Source: Euzebya rosea (lineage in GTDB: Bacteria > Actinomycetota > Nitriliruptoria > Euzebyales > Euzebyaceae). Taken from it: 64,000 nt of DNA. This document shows positions 51,847 to 59,110 of the stretch, piece after piece. Position numbers and translations under genes: made by a program. The DNA is taken from contig NZ_PGDQ01000010.1 of assembly GCF_003073135.1 (NCBI RefSeq), positions 62,001 through 126,000 of the forward strand, read 5' to 3'. Under the pieces are notes generated by a model. That model made no database searches, had not been told where the DNA came from, and saw only the letters and a program-made list of their open reading frames with translations. Every line of letters starts with the position of its first letter. The first letter of the stretch is position 1.

Positions 51847-52167
51847 GTGACCTACACGATCTGCGAGCCCTGCATCGACGTGAAGGACAAGGCCTGCATC
51901 GAGGAATGCCCCGTGGACTGCATCTACGAGGGTGACCGGATGCTCTACATCCACCCCGATGAGTGCGTGGACTGCGGTGCCTGCGAGCCCGCATGCCCCG
52001 TCGAGGCCATCTTCTACGAGGACGACGTCCCGGACGAGTGGAAGGAATTCACTCCCTGGAACGCCGAGTACTTCGAGGACGGCGTCTCCGGCGTCGGTTC
52101 CCCCGGCGGTGCCGCCAAGGTCGGCGCCTCCGGCGTCGACCACCCGAAGGTCGCCGCCTGGGAGTAA
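51847..52167 (+). CDS. fdxA: 7Fe ferredoxin
   Basis: A 106-residue ferredoxin of the actinobacterial FdxA type. The N-terminal cluster region [20 protein letters not shown] combines ligands for a [3Fe-4S] and a [4Fe-4S] cluster; the second motif [12 protein letters not shown] is CX2CX2CX3CP. A C-terminal extension of about 35 residues ends PKVAAWE, as in mycobacterial FdxA. It transfers single electrons, for example to cytochromes P450 or oxidoreductases. AGGAGG lies about 9 nt before GTG. A perfect 12-bp terminator follows after 18 bp, so it is monocistronic. Confidence 0.96.
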   Translation: MTYTICEPCIDVKDKACIEECPVDCIYEGDRMLYIHPDECVDCGACEPACPVEAIFYEDDVPDEWKEFTPWNAEYFEDGVSGVGSPGGAAKVGASGVDHPKVAAWE

Positions 52168-52185
52168 CTCCCACGCAGAACCCAC

Positions 52186-52213
52186 GAACCCCGCGTCCCA
52201 CGACGCGGGGTTC
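52186..52213 (+). terminator. Intrinsic terminator of fdxA
   Basis: Perfect 12-bp stem GAACCCCGCGTC / GACGCGGGGTTC around a 4-nt loop, with the T-rich stretch GACTCTTT after it. It lies 18 bp downstream of the fdxA stop. Confidence 0.88.
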
Positions 52214-52222
52214 GACTCTTTG

Positions 52223-53046
52223 CATGGCCTCGCTGCGCTCGGACGGTCCTCGGGCTCGTGACCGACGATCCGCTCCGCCGATTTCGCCCCTCACGAGCTC
52301 GTGGCTGCGAGTCCTGCTCACGGAGCGTCGGCGCCCTGCGGCGGTCGGTGGTGGTGGGTTCGGTCGCGGAGGTCGGTTCGGTCGCGGTGGTCGGTTCGGT
52401 CGCGGTGGTCGGTTCGGTCGCGGTGGTCGGGCTGGCGTGTGGCTTGGGCGTCTCTGAGGGTGGTCGATCGCACCCGGGGTGGGGCCTCGTGCGCGATGCA
52501 CGCCCTCCAGCGGCGGGGATAGCCCACGGCGGCCGAGGGTGGGTGTCATTCCCTCCACCTGGGGATGTCCAACGCACACACCAGCTGTGTGCGGGGCTCG
52601 CCGAGGCGCTCACCCGCCGCCGTACGGCGTGGCGTTCGGCCGCCCGGCGTGGCGTCCGGCCGCCCGTGGTCGGGATGGCGTGTGGCCTGGGCGCCGCTGA
52701 GGGTGGCCGGTCCCACCCGCGGTGAGGCCGCGTGTGCGATGCACGCCTTCCAGCGGCGTGGATGCCAAACACCGGCCGAGGGCGTGCGCGATGGACAGCC
52801 CCCACCGAGGGGAATCGCACACACCGTTCGTGTGCGGGGCCCTCCGAGGTCCACACGCACCGCCGCAGGGCGCCGACGACTCCGTGGTGGCTCCCGCAGT
52901 GCCCCGATGCGAAGCGAGGGGTCGAGGAAGCCGCCGCGGATCGTCGGTTACGAGCCCGAGGACCGTCCGAACGGAGTGAGGACCAACGAACAACGCGAGG
53001 ACCAGCAACAACGCGAGGACCAACCAACAACGCAAGGACCGACAGC
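52223..53046. repeat. Non-coding palindromic repeat element, copy 2
   Basis: This stretch of about 820 bp fills the gap between fdxA and the convergent sirtuin gene. Its ends are inverted repeats of roughly 100 bp. The left end reads CGGTCCTCGGGCTCGTGACCG, GACGATCCG and, after about 70 bp, CGTCGGCGCCCTGCGGCGG; the right end is the reverse complement of these blocks (CCGCCGCAGGGCGCCGACG, CGGATCGTCGGTTACGAGCCC). Inside is a 243-bp imperfect tandem duplication (52434-52620 and 52677-52862) with CGCACACACC/GTGTGCG hairpins, and an 18-bp microsatellite. The right flank repeats AACAACGCGAGGACC three times. The ends match copy 1 at 32135-33200. No coding potential is seen. Confidence 0.82.
52357..52428. 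repeat. 18-bp tandem repeat, four copies, inside element 2
   Basis: GGTTCGGTCGCGGTGGTC is repeated head to tail at 52357, 52375, 52393 and 52411; only the first copy has a mismatch. There are no spacers, so this is a minisatellite and not CRISPR. Confidence 0.92.
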
Positions 53047-53077
53047 GAGCCGGAGCCGCCACCGGCAGAACAACCGC

Positions 53078-53839
53078 TTACCCCAGGACGTCGCCGGCGC
53101 TGCCGTGGACGACGACGTCGGCCAGGTGGTCGAGGGGGGTGGGTTCGCGGTTGACGATGGCGAGGGGGAGGCCGCGGTCGACCGCATCCACCGGCATGCC
53201 GGCGACGGGGTGGACCTGGAGGGAGGATCCGACGACCAGCATCGCGTCGGCCCTGGCCATCAGCTCGGCGGCGGCGTCCATGGACGTGGTGTCCATGGCC
53301 TGGCCGAAGCTGATCGTGGCCGACTTGACCAGCCCACCGCAGGTGGGGCAGGCAGGGTCGGGATCACCCTCGTCGATGCGCTGGAACGCCCACGTCGTGT
53401 CGGCGCTGAACCCGCACCCGTCGGGGGTGCCCCAGCGGGGCCGTCGACCGATGCAGCCCACCGTCCTGGCCGTGCCGTGGATCTCCACCACGGTCTGCGA
53501 GCCGGCTTCCTGGTGGAGCCCGTCGATGTTCTGGGTGATCACCCCGACGCTGCGCCCCTCGGCCTCCATCGCAGCGATGGCCAGGTGCCCCCGGTTCGGT
53601 CGTGCCCCGGCGGCGAAGAACTCCCGTCGCATCGCCCAGGACATGGCGCGGACCTCGGCGGACTCGACGTACCGGTCGAACGTCATCTGCCGCGGGTCGT
53701 AACGCGTCCACACCCCGCCGGGTGAGCGGAAGTCGGGGATGCCCGACTCCGTGGAGATGCCCGCGCCCGTCAGGACCAGGAGGCGTTCGGCGCGGCGCAG
53801 GAAGTCCGCGAGGGTGGCGTCAGCAGGCGGGTCGACCAT
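53078..53839 (-). CDS. Sirtuin NAD-dependent protein deacylase
   Basis: A 253-residue sirtuin. It has LLVLTGAGISTESGIPDFRSPGG (NAD-binding), VITQNIDGLHQEAG, the catalytic His in VVEIHGTA, and VGSSLQVHPVAGMP. It removes acyl groups from lysines using NAD+, releasing nicotinamide. The zinc ribbon is unusual: the second pair is a normal CPTC, but the first two Cys are 13 positions apart (GCIGRRPRWGTPDGC) instead of close together. Whether zinc binds normally is open. Start ATG gives the usual length. It is convergent with fdxA across element 2. Confidence 0.93.
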   Translation of the reverse strand: MVDPPADATLADFLRRAERLLVLTGAGISTESGIPDFRSPGGVWTRYDPRQMTFDRYVESAEVRAMSWAMRREFFAAGARPNRGHLAIAAMEAEGRSVGVITQNIDGLHQEAGSQTVVEIHGTARTVGCIGRRPRWGTPDGCGFSADTTWAFQRIDEGDPDPACPTCGGLVKSATISFGQAMDTTSMDAAAELMARADAMLVVGSSLQVHPVAGMPVDAVDRGLPLAIVNREPTPLDHLADVVVHGSAGDVLG

Positions 53840-53876
53840 GCACGAGGTCTACCCGATCAGCGGACCGACCCACAGC

Positions 53877-54518
53877 TCAGGCGATCAGGGGTTGCTCGCA
53901 GGGCGAGCTCGCTGCCCCGACCAGGAGGCGGAAGACCCGTGGGCGTTCGGGCACGCCCTTGGCCACGAGTCGGCCGGCCTCGACGGCACGGAGGGGGTCC
54001 GACAGCACCACGGAGTCGTGGAGCGCACCGGTGATCAACGCCTCGCCGCCCGAGGCGTGCTCGGCGACGCGGGCGGCCACGTTGACGTGGTAGCCGATGA
54101 GGTCGTCTCCCCGGCTGCGGACGACGCCGCGGTGTGCCCCGACGCGCAGGCGCAGGGGGTGGGGGGTCTCGGCCAGCCGGCAGGCGAACGCGCCGGGCAG
54201 CGCAGCGGCGACGAGGACGCCGTCGCCGGGGTCGTCGGCAGCGATCATGACCCCGTCGCCGAGGCGCTTGACCACCCTCGCTCCGGTGGGTGCGACCGCA
54301 GCCTCGACCGCGGCGTCGAGCTGGTCGAGAACGGCAGCAGCCGCGTCGTCGCCCTCGCGGGCCACGACGTCGGAGAACCCTTCGATGTCGGCGAAGACGA
54401 TGGTGGCGTCCACGGACACGTCGGTCGGGTCGATGGGGTTGGTGTCGTCGGCGAACATGTCCGCGAGGTGGCGCAGCGCATGTTCGGAGACTTTCCGGAT
54501 GCCGATGAGATCTCTCAT
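53877..54518 (-). CDS. Class III adenylate/guanylate cyclase-domain protein
   Basis: A 213-residue protein whose main part (about 35-170) is a class III nucleotidyl cyclase domain: ATIVFADIEGFSDVVA with the first metal Asp, VVKRLGDGVMIAA with the second, and GYHVNVAARVAEHASGGEALIT with the Asn/Arg transition-state residues. It should form a homodimer and make a cyclic nucleotide, probably cAMP (the Lys in VKRLGDG favours ATP). The N-terminal 35 residues (ALRHLADMFADD) may be a short regulatory stub; there is no membrane helix. An excellent AAGGAGG ribosome site lies about 6 nt before the ATG. Confidence 0.9.
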   Translation of the reverse strand: MRDLIGIRKVSEHALRHLADMFADDTNPIDPTDVSVDATIVFADIEGFSDVVAREGDDAAAAVLDQLDAAVEAAVAPTGARVVKRLGDGVMIAADDPGDGVLVAAALPGAFACRLAETPHPLRLRVGAHRGVVRSRGDDLIGYHVNVAARVAEHASGGEALITGALHDSVVLSDPLRAVEAGRLVAKGVPERPRVFRLLVGAASSPCEQPLIA

Positions 54519-54846
54519 GCGGGCCTCCTTCCTGCAGGCGGGCAGCGGTGGTCCGAGTTCGTATTAGCTGATGGCAAGCGAACCGCTGTTTCTTGCAAGC
54601 ATGGTACCCGGGGGCCGCAACGGTCACCCCCTGTACGGTTAACGGTGCGTGAAGTTCTACGCACTCAACGGCGGTTGACGTTGCCCTGAGTGGTATCCGA
54701 CAGGGAAGTCCTACAGGGGCCCATCGGACGTGCCGACATGTGAGGGAGTTGGTGGATTCCCCCCGCCGTGTACCGGTAGTCTTCGGAAACGAGCGTCGTT
54801 TCCCGGTCGCCGGTGCCATCACCGACGAACTCCCGGAGGAGCGACG
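54519..54846. other. Divergent intergenic region with structured leader
   Basis: These 328 bp between the divergent cyclase and secreted-protein genes contain no open frame with coding signals. The left third is AT-richer and holds the palindrome CTTGCAAG and a direct pair of GCAAGC. The right part is probably a leader of the secreted-protein mRNA, with a perfect hairpin GGAAACGA-GCG-TCGTTTCC (54785-54803) 44 bp before the start and GGGAG/CCCCCC elements before it. No known riboswitch consensus was matched. Confidence 0.55.
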
Positions 54847-55812
54847 ATGGCCGAACGTTTGAAGGTACTTCTCCATATGCACGATCTGACGGGCGCCGGA
54901 GAGCGTCGAACGACTCTGCTGCTGGCGTTGCTGGTCGCCGGCATCCTGCTGCTGCCGCTGTCGCCCTCCGCTGCACAGATCGCCCGCCCCGGTGACCCGG
55001 CGGATGCCTCGACCGAGGCCGCTCCGACCCCCACGCCGACCCCGACGCCGACGGCCACCCCCACTCCCACGCCGACCACCGCTCCGCCGCCGCTCGCCGA
55101 GGACGACGGCGAGCCCACGTTGGCTGACATGCTCGAGGACTTCGAGGAGCAGCTCGCCGATGGCGAGGGTGACGACCCCGCGCGCCCGGCCGAACCCGGG
55201 ACCGGTGGTGGATCCGGTGAGGTCGAGGCCGAGGGTGGTGACGCCCAGGAGGTCGTCGAGGCGCCGCAGGCGCCCCAGCCCGCCGAGGGCGAGGTCGCTG
55301 CCGAGGGGGAGGGTGTGCCCGCCGATGCCCCTGTGGAGGGTGAGGAGGCTGCAGCGGAGGACGCCGGTGTCGCACCCCCGCCGATCGAGACCTACGGCGT
55401 CAGCGTGGTGCCGTCCCTCGGCACCGCCGCGCGTCCGCTGACCGACCCCGTCTCCGGTGAACCGCTGGTCCTCGCCCCCATGGTGGCCGGCCAGCAGATC
55501 GTCCCCGGCACGACCGATGTCGCCGTTTCCGCTGAGGACGCGTCGATCCTTCGGGTGGCCGCGGAACCGGTACGCAACGTGGCGGCGGCGAGCCTGAGCG
55601 TCGTCCAGCCGTCCTGGTACGCCACCACCCTCGCGCTGCTGGTCCTGCTCGGCGCCGCCAGCTACGGCGCGGTGCTCCGTCGTCGTGGCGAGGAGGTGCC
55701 CGAGGCGATCGCCTTCACGGGCGCCGTCCGTCCGGGTGACCGCCGGCCGTCCGCGGCGCGCTCCGTGCGGCCGGTCGACATGCAGCGTTCGGTTCGGTCC
55801 GTCAGGCCCTGA
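54847..55812 (+). CDS. Secreted, acidic Pro/Thr-rich membrane-anchored protein
   Basis: A 321-residue protein of no recognised family. A signal segment (about 24-45, LLLALLVAGILLLPLSPSAAQ) is followed by a TPTPTPTP stalk, a long acidic E/G/A-rich region (about 85-185), a short conserved-looking region (about 185-265: YGVSVVPSLGTAARPLTDPV, PLVLAPMVAGQQIVPGTTD) and a C-terminal helix (WYATTLALLVLLGAASYGAVL) with a basic cytoplasmic tail rich in RSVRP. It is probably attached by its C-terminus to the membrane and extends into the wall. The ATG follows GGAGGA by 6 nt. A terminator follows at 55838. Confidence 0.8.
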   Translation: MAERLKVLLHMHDLTGAGERRTTLLLALLVAGILLLPLSPSAAQIARPGDPADASTEAAPTPTPTPTPTATPTPTPTTAPPPLAEDDGEPTLADMLEDFEEQLADGEGDDPARPAEPGTGGGSGEVEAEGGDAQEVVEAPQAPQPAEGEVAAEGEGVPADAPVEGEEAAAEDAGVAPPPIETYGVSVVPSLGTAARPLTDPVSGEPLVLAPMVAGQQIVPGTTDVAVSAEDASILRVAAEPVRNVAAASLSVVQPSWYATTLALLVLLGAASYGAVLRRRGEEVPEAIAFTGAVRPGDRRPSAARSVRPVDMQRSVRSVRP

Positions 55813-55837
55813 CCCACGCGTTCGATCACACATCACG

Positions 55838-55857
55838 GGCGGCCCGAACGGGCCGCC
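55838..55857 (+). terminator. Terminator-like hairpin after the secreted protein gene
   Basis: Perfect 8-bp GC stem GGCGGCCC / GGGCCGCC with a GAAC tetraloop, 25 bp after the stop codon. A short TGTGCG tail follows; there is no long T-run. Confidence 0.7.
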
Positions 55858-55907
55858 TGTGCGCTGTCCGGAGGCTTCGCGTCGGTCGCCTGACCGGACG
55901 GGTCGGA

Positions 55908-56468
55908 TCAGCCGTGGAGCTCGATGGGCTGCGCGTAGGTGGTGACGAACGCCTCGATGGCGCTTGTGTCCACGGCGGTGCAGCGCTGCAGGGCACCCCA
56001 TGACGCCAGCGCCACCTCCCCGTCGGACAGCTCGGCGTAGGGCGTGAGGACCACGCGGTCGGCCCAGCGCGACTCGACGGTGTCGACCAGCTCGTCCCGC
56101 ACGGACTCCTCCAGCGGGCCGTGTGTGATGACGACCCCGCCTGCCTCGAGCGTGGCGACCTGCTGCGGCTCGGACAGGCCCGGTGGTGACTCGTGGATTC
56201 CGATGGGAGGGGCGCCGGAGGTGTGCCAGCCGCTGCTCGGCGGTGTCGAGCTGTAGTCGACCGGCGGCTCGGCGTCGCCGATCAGGTGGCTGCCGAACTG
56301 CACCGGCGGGAACTCCACCTCGCTGCAGCTGGCCGTGGCCGACGGGGCGCCCGTCGGGGTGGGGTCGCCACCGCACGAGACGGCGAGGACGGCGAGCACG
56401 GCGGCCGCAGCAGCCGACGCCCGAGGGGCCGGCCGACGCGTGGGGGAGGGGCAACGGTTCGGACGCAC
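55908..56468 (-). CDS. DUF3105 family putative lipoprotein
   Basis: A 186-residue protein with an N-terminal hydrophobic segment and a lipobox-like LAVSC (about residue 25-29). The DUF3105 domain reads VDYSSTPPSSGWHTSGAPP and VATLEAGGVVITHGPLEE; relatives usually have LEHGGVVI, so the His here is replaced by Ala. VESRWADRVVLTPYAEL and VALASWGALQRC complete the pattern. The function of DUF3105 is unknown. The start is one of two consecutive GTG codons; GTG 56468 lies 6 nt after TACGGT, matching leaderless spacing. A gap of 70 bp separates it from the membrane protein gene upstream. Confidence 0.8.
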   Translation of the reverse strand: MRPNRCPSPTRRPAPRASAAAAAVLAVLAVSCGGDPTPTGAPSATASCSEVEFPPVQFGSHLIGDAEPPVDYSSTPPSSGWHTSGAPPIGIHESPPGLSEPQQVATLEAGGVVITHGPLEESVRDELVDTVESRWADRVVLTPYAELSDGEVALASWGALQRCTAVDTSAIEAFVTTYAQPIELHG

Positions 56469-56538
56469 CACTCGACCGTAACGCCAACGACCGACCCCGC
56501 TCGAAACCGGGTCGGCCGTGGCTGCGGACGGTGGAGCG

Positions 56539-57018
56539 TCAGGCACGCCGGTGGCGCCGGGCCGGCGCCATCCAGCCACCCAGGGCCAACGCCGCGGCAC
56601 CGGCCAGGACCGGCAGGTGCGAGAGCTCGGCGACGCCGTTCTCCACGGCCGTCCTGGTGTCGCTGGCGGTGGGCAGGACCAGCAACACCGCCGCCGCCAT
56701 CGCCACCGGCACCATGCCCCTGGCGTACCGCTCGGGCCGCCGGGCCGCGATGAGGAACCCGATGGACAGGGCGGTGTGCAGCACCGCGACGTCCTGGGAG
56801 GTGTGGGCCGAGCCGCCGAGGATCACCGGCACCTCCAGCAGCAGGCCGATGGCGCCCGCCAGCAGCAGCACGATCCGTGCGCCGGTCCACGCGTGCTGGC
56901 GACCCCGGGCTCGGAAGGCGGTCACCGCGGCGTCGGTGACGGCGGGGGGCGCCTCACCGAGCTGGGAGCGATAGGCACGGCTGATCTCCTCCAGCCTCGT
57001 GTCATCCATGGCGGTCAC
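56539..57018 (-). CDS. Four-helix membrane protein, probable partner of the ECF sigma factor
   Basis: A 159-residue protein. A cytoplasmic N-terminus of about 45 residues (LEEISRAYRSQLGEAPPAVTDAAV) is followed by four hydrophobic segments (about 47-68, 75-92, 99-117 and 130-148) and a basic tail RRHRRA. It lies 15 bp after the ECF sigma gene and is presumably co-transcribed, the usual place for an anti-sigma factor. The zinc-binding HxxxCxxC motif of common anti-sigma factors is missing, so it would be a different type. GTG 57018 is chosen because AGGAG lies 5 nt upstream; ATG 57009 is an alternative. Confidence 0.7.
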   Translation of the reverse strand: MTAMDDTRLEEISRAYRSQLGEAPPAVTDAAVTAFRARGRQHAWTGARIVLLLAGAIGLLLEVPVILGGSAHTSQDVAVLHTALSIGFLIAARRPERYARGMVPVAMAAAVLLVLPTASDTRTAVENGVAELSHLPVLAGAAALALGGWMAPARRHRRA

Positions 57019-57033
57019 GTCCTCTCCTGTGGG

Positions 57034-57588
57034 TCATCGTTCGGGGGTGTGGTCGGCTTCCGCGGCGGCGATGGCCTCGGCGAGTCGCTCGCGGGCGCGG
57101 AAGACGCGGGATCGGATGGTGCCGACCGCCACACCCGCGACGTCCGCGGCCTCCTCGTAGGGCAGGCCGATCACCTGGGTCAGCACGAACGCCTGCCGGT
57201 GGTCGTCGGCCAGCTGGTTGATCAGCTCCGTCACCTCGATCGTCCCGGTGTGCTGCGGTGCCGCGACGACCGGTTCGACGGCCACGTCGGCGATGCGCCG
57301 CCGGCGCTGCTCTCCGCGGATGAGGTCGGCCACGGCCCGGCGGGCGAGGACCAGCACGAAGACCCGCACGGGGGCGTCGCCACGCCACTTGGGGATGGCC
57401 CGAACACAACGCAGGAAGGTGTCCTGCGCGGCGTCGAAGGCCTGTTCCCGGTCACGGAGGAGGGCGTAGCAGTACCGCCACACGTCGTCCCGGAGGAGGC
57501 GACACAGGTCGTCGAACGCATCGGCATCGCCGGTGCGGGCACGTGCGGCAAGCGCGTCAGCCGCTGCATCGAACTCCTCCCTGCTCAT
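57034..57588 (-). CDS. ECF-family RNA polymerase sigma factor
   Basis: A 184-residue sigma-70 factor with region 2 (about 25-90: LLRDDVWRYCYALLRDREQAFDAAQDTF, then RVFVLVLARRAVADLIR) and region 4 (about 125-180: INQLADDHRQAFVLTQVIGLPYEEAADVAGVAVGTIRSRVFRARERL). It directs RNA polymerase to stress or envelope promoters; targets are unknown. The ATG has GGGGTG about 7-12 nt upstream. A membrane protein gene follows after 15 bp and could hold the factor inactive. The thioesterase gene lies upstream on the same strand (81-bp gap). Confidence 0.93.
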   Translation of the reverse strand: MSREEFDAAADALAARARTGDADAFDDLCRLLRDDVWRYCYALLRDREQAFDAAQDTFLRCVRAIPKWRGDAPVRVFVLVLARRAVADLIRGEQRRRRIADVAVEPVVAAPQHTGTIEVTELINQLADDHRQAFVLTQVIGLPYEEAADVAGVAVGTIRSRVFRARERLAEAIAAAEADHTPER

Positions 57589-57669
57589 GTGGTGATCACC
57601 CCAGGGGTCGCAGGTCGGAGGGCCGGAGTTCCCCGGGGGACACGATCCGTCGGATCGTGGTCGTGACGG

Positions 57670-58158
57670 TCATCCCCAGCCCTCGGGAAGGCGGTCGGCG
57701 TCGACGTGGTATCGGGAGGTGCGGTAGGCGAGGGCGAGGTAGCTGATCAGGACCGTCCCCTCCTCGTCGGTGACCTGAAGGCGATAGGTGGCGGTGCGGC
57801 CGCCACGGGACACCTCCCAGCCGTCGGCGCGGGCGAGCCGGCCGAGGGCGAGCGGCCGGTGGTAGTGGCAGGTGGTCTCCAGCGCCACGGCGAGGCGTCC
57901 CCACGAGTTGCAGGCGACCTCGAACGCCGCGTCGGCGAGCGTGAAGGCCGCCCCCCCGTGCACGCTGCCGGCGAGGTTGCCGGTCGCGGCCGTCGGCGTC
58001 ATCGACAGCTGCGCCCATCCCGGGCCCCAGCGGTCGAGGGAGATGCCCATCGTGGCGTACATCGGCGTGGCCACGAACAGCTCGTGCAGGTCTTCGCGGA
58101 CGGCAGCCATGTCCTCGGGGAACGTGGGGCGTGACTCGATCGGTGGTGGTGTGTCCAT
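57670..58158 (-). CDS. PaaI-type hotdog thioesterase
   Basis: A 162-residue single-hotdog protein. AGSVHGGAAFTLADAAFEVA contains the HGG motif and the helix with the catalytic Asp; YHRPLALGRLARADGWEV and TVLISYLALAYRTS complete the fold. PaaI-like enzymes hydrolyse acyl-CoA thioesters; the phenylacetate pathway is not seen here. The frame continues far upstream on this strand but homology starts at about residue 20. ATG 58158 is the last start before that. TATGGT lies 11 nt upstream. Confidence 0.9.
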   Translation of the reverse strand: MDTPPPIESRPTFPEDMAAVREDLHELFVATPMYATMGISLDRWGPGWAQLSMTPTAATGNLAGSVHGGAAFTLADAAFEVACNSWGRLAVALETTCHYHRPLALGRLARADGWEVSRGGRTATYRLQVTDEEGTVLISYLALAYRTSRYHVDADRLPEGWG

Positions 58159-58240
58159 TGTGCAGCGAGACCATAGTCGCCGGTCGCCTCGGTCCGTGGT
58201 CGGGGGTCGCTGGAGCTCGGGTGCACGAGGACACGAGAAG

Positions 58241-59110
58241 ATGGGTGGCGTGCACATGCCAGAGGCGGAGCTTCGCGCGTTCCTCCGGGTCTTCCTGCCC
58301 GAGGAACGAGTCGAACCTGCCCTGGACTCCATCGCCCTGATGGGGCTGGAGATCGAGGCGACCGATCCGCTCGAGCTGTTCGTGCTGGCCCACATGGAGG
58401 TCGAGCCGGACCCGCGGGTCACGCTGGAGTCCGAAGCGGTCGTGCTGGTGGAGGAGGTGGGGCTCGACGCGGTCGACGTGTCGGCGATCCTCGGCATCGA
58501 GGAGTCGGCCGTCATCGAGGCCGTCGACCGTGCGTGGGCCGACCACGGCAACCCCGAGGCATCGGTGGACGCCGACGCCGAGGTCGTCCCCGACGCTGCG
58601 CCCGACGTCGATGTCGAGCCCGAGGTCGACGCTGCGCCCGAGGTCGATGTCGAGCCCGAGGTCGACGCTGCGCCCGAGGTCGACGTCGAGCCCGAGTCGA
58701 TGGACCGGACCGTCGAGCTGCCGGGCCTGCCGCTGCAGACCGTCGAGTCCTCGGCGTCGGCCCCCGACATCGAGGCCGTCGAGGGCGACGCACCCCCAGT
58801 GCTGGTGGCGCCCCGGCGTCGCCCCTGGGGGGCCATCATCGGCACGGTCGCGGCCGTCGTCACGATCGGCGGACTGGGCCTGGTCGCCACCTCCGAGGCC
58901 GGCCAGCAGATCCTCGCCATGCAGGGCATCGACCCGTTCGTCTTCGTGGCCGTCATCTTCGGGCTGGTGTTCGGCGGCATCGCCTTCGTGCGAGCGGGCA
59001 GCACCCCGCCACCGGTCGACCAGCCCGTGGGGCCGGACCCCGACGGATCCGACACCGCTGCGGCTCGCGACGAGGTTCCCCACGAGCCGGCAGGGTCACC
59101 GACGAAGTAG
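58241..59110 (+). CDS. Membrane protein with DUF-like helical N-terminus and VEPEVDAAPE repeats
   Basis: A protein of about 289 residues, unrecognised family. The N-terminus (LRAFLRVFLPEERVEPALDS and on to about 95) is helical and soluble. An acidic linker follows with 12-residue repeats PEVDVEPEVDAA (36-bp DNA unit, 58601-58696), then two membrane helices (about 195-220 and 230-250) and a hydrophilic tail. Start options are ATG 58241, GTG 58250 and ATG 58256; GAAGAT just before GTG 58250 would suit a leaderless start there. Its end overlaps the convergent permease gene by 15 bp. Confidence 0.65.
   Translation: MGGVHMPEAELRAFLRVFLPEERVEPALDSIALMGLEIEATDPLELFVLAHMEVEPDPRVTLESEAVVLVEEVGLDAVDVSAILGIEESAVIEAVDRAWADHGNPEASVDADAEVVPDAAPDVDVEPEVDAAPEVDVEPEVDAAPEVDVEPESMDRTVELPGLPLQTVESSASAPDIEAVEGDAPPVLVAPRRRPWGAIIGTVAAVVTIGGLGLVATSEAGQQILAMQGIDPFVFVAVIFGLVFGGIAFVRAGSTPPPVDQPVGPDPDGSDTAAARDEVPHEPAGSPTK

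Noticed and set aside
52357-52428. Possible CRISPR array
   Set aside because: The 18-bp units are contiguous with no spacers. No cas gene is present.
52258-52725. Open frames within element 2 with FGRGGR-type repeats
   Set aside because: The Gly/Arg-rich peptide comes only from the 18-bp minisatellite. There is no start signal, and the frame is broken by the rest of the element.
32135-53046. Insertion sequences with terminal inverted repeats
   Set aside because: No transposase frame, catalytic motif or evident target-site duplication is seen in either copy. A non-autonomous mobile origin is still possible and is left open in the findings.
54519-54846. c-di-AMP (ydaO) or c-di-GMP (GEMM) riboswitch
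   Set aside because: A wall-protein gene behind a long leader made this worth checking, but I could not match the conserved core bases of either class by eye.
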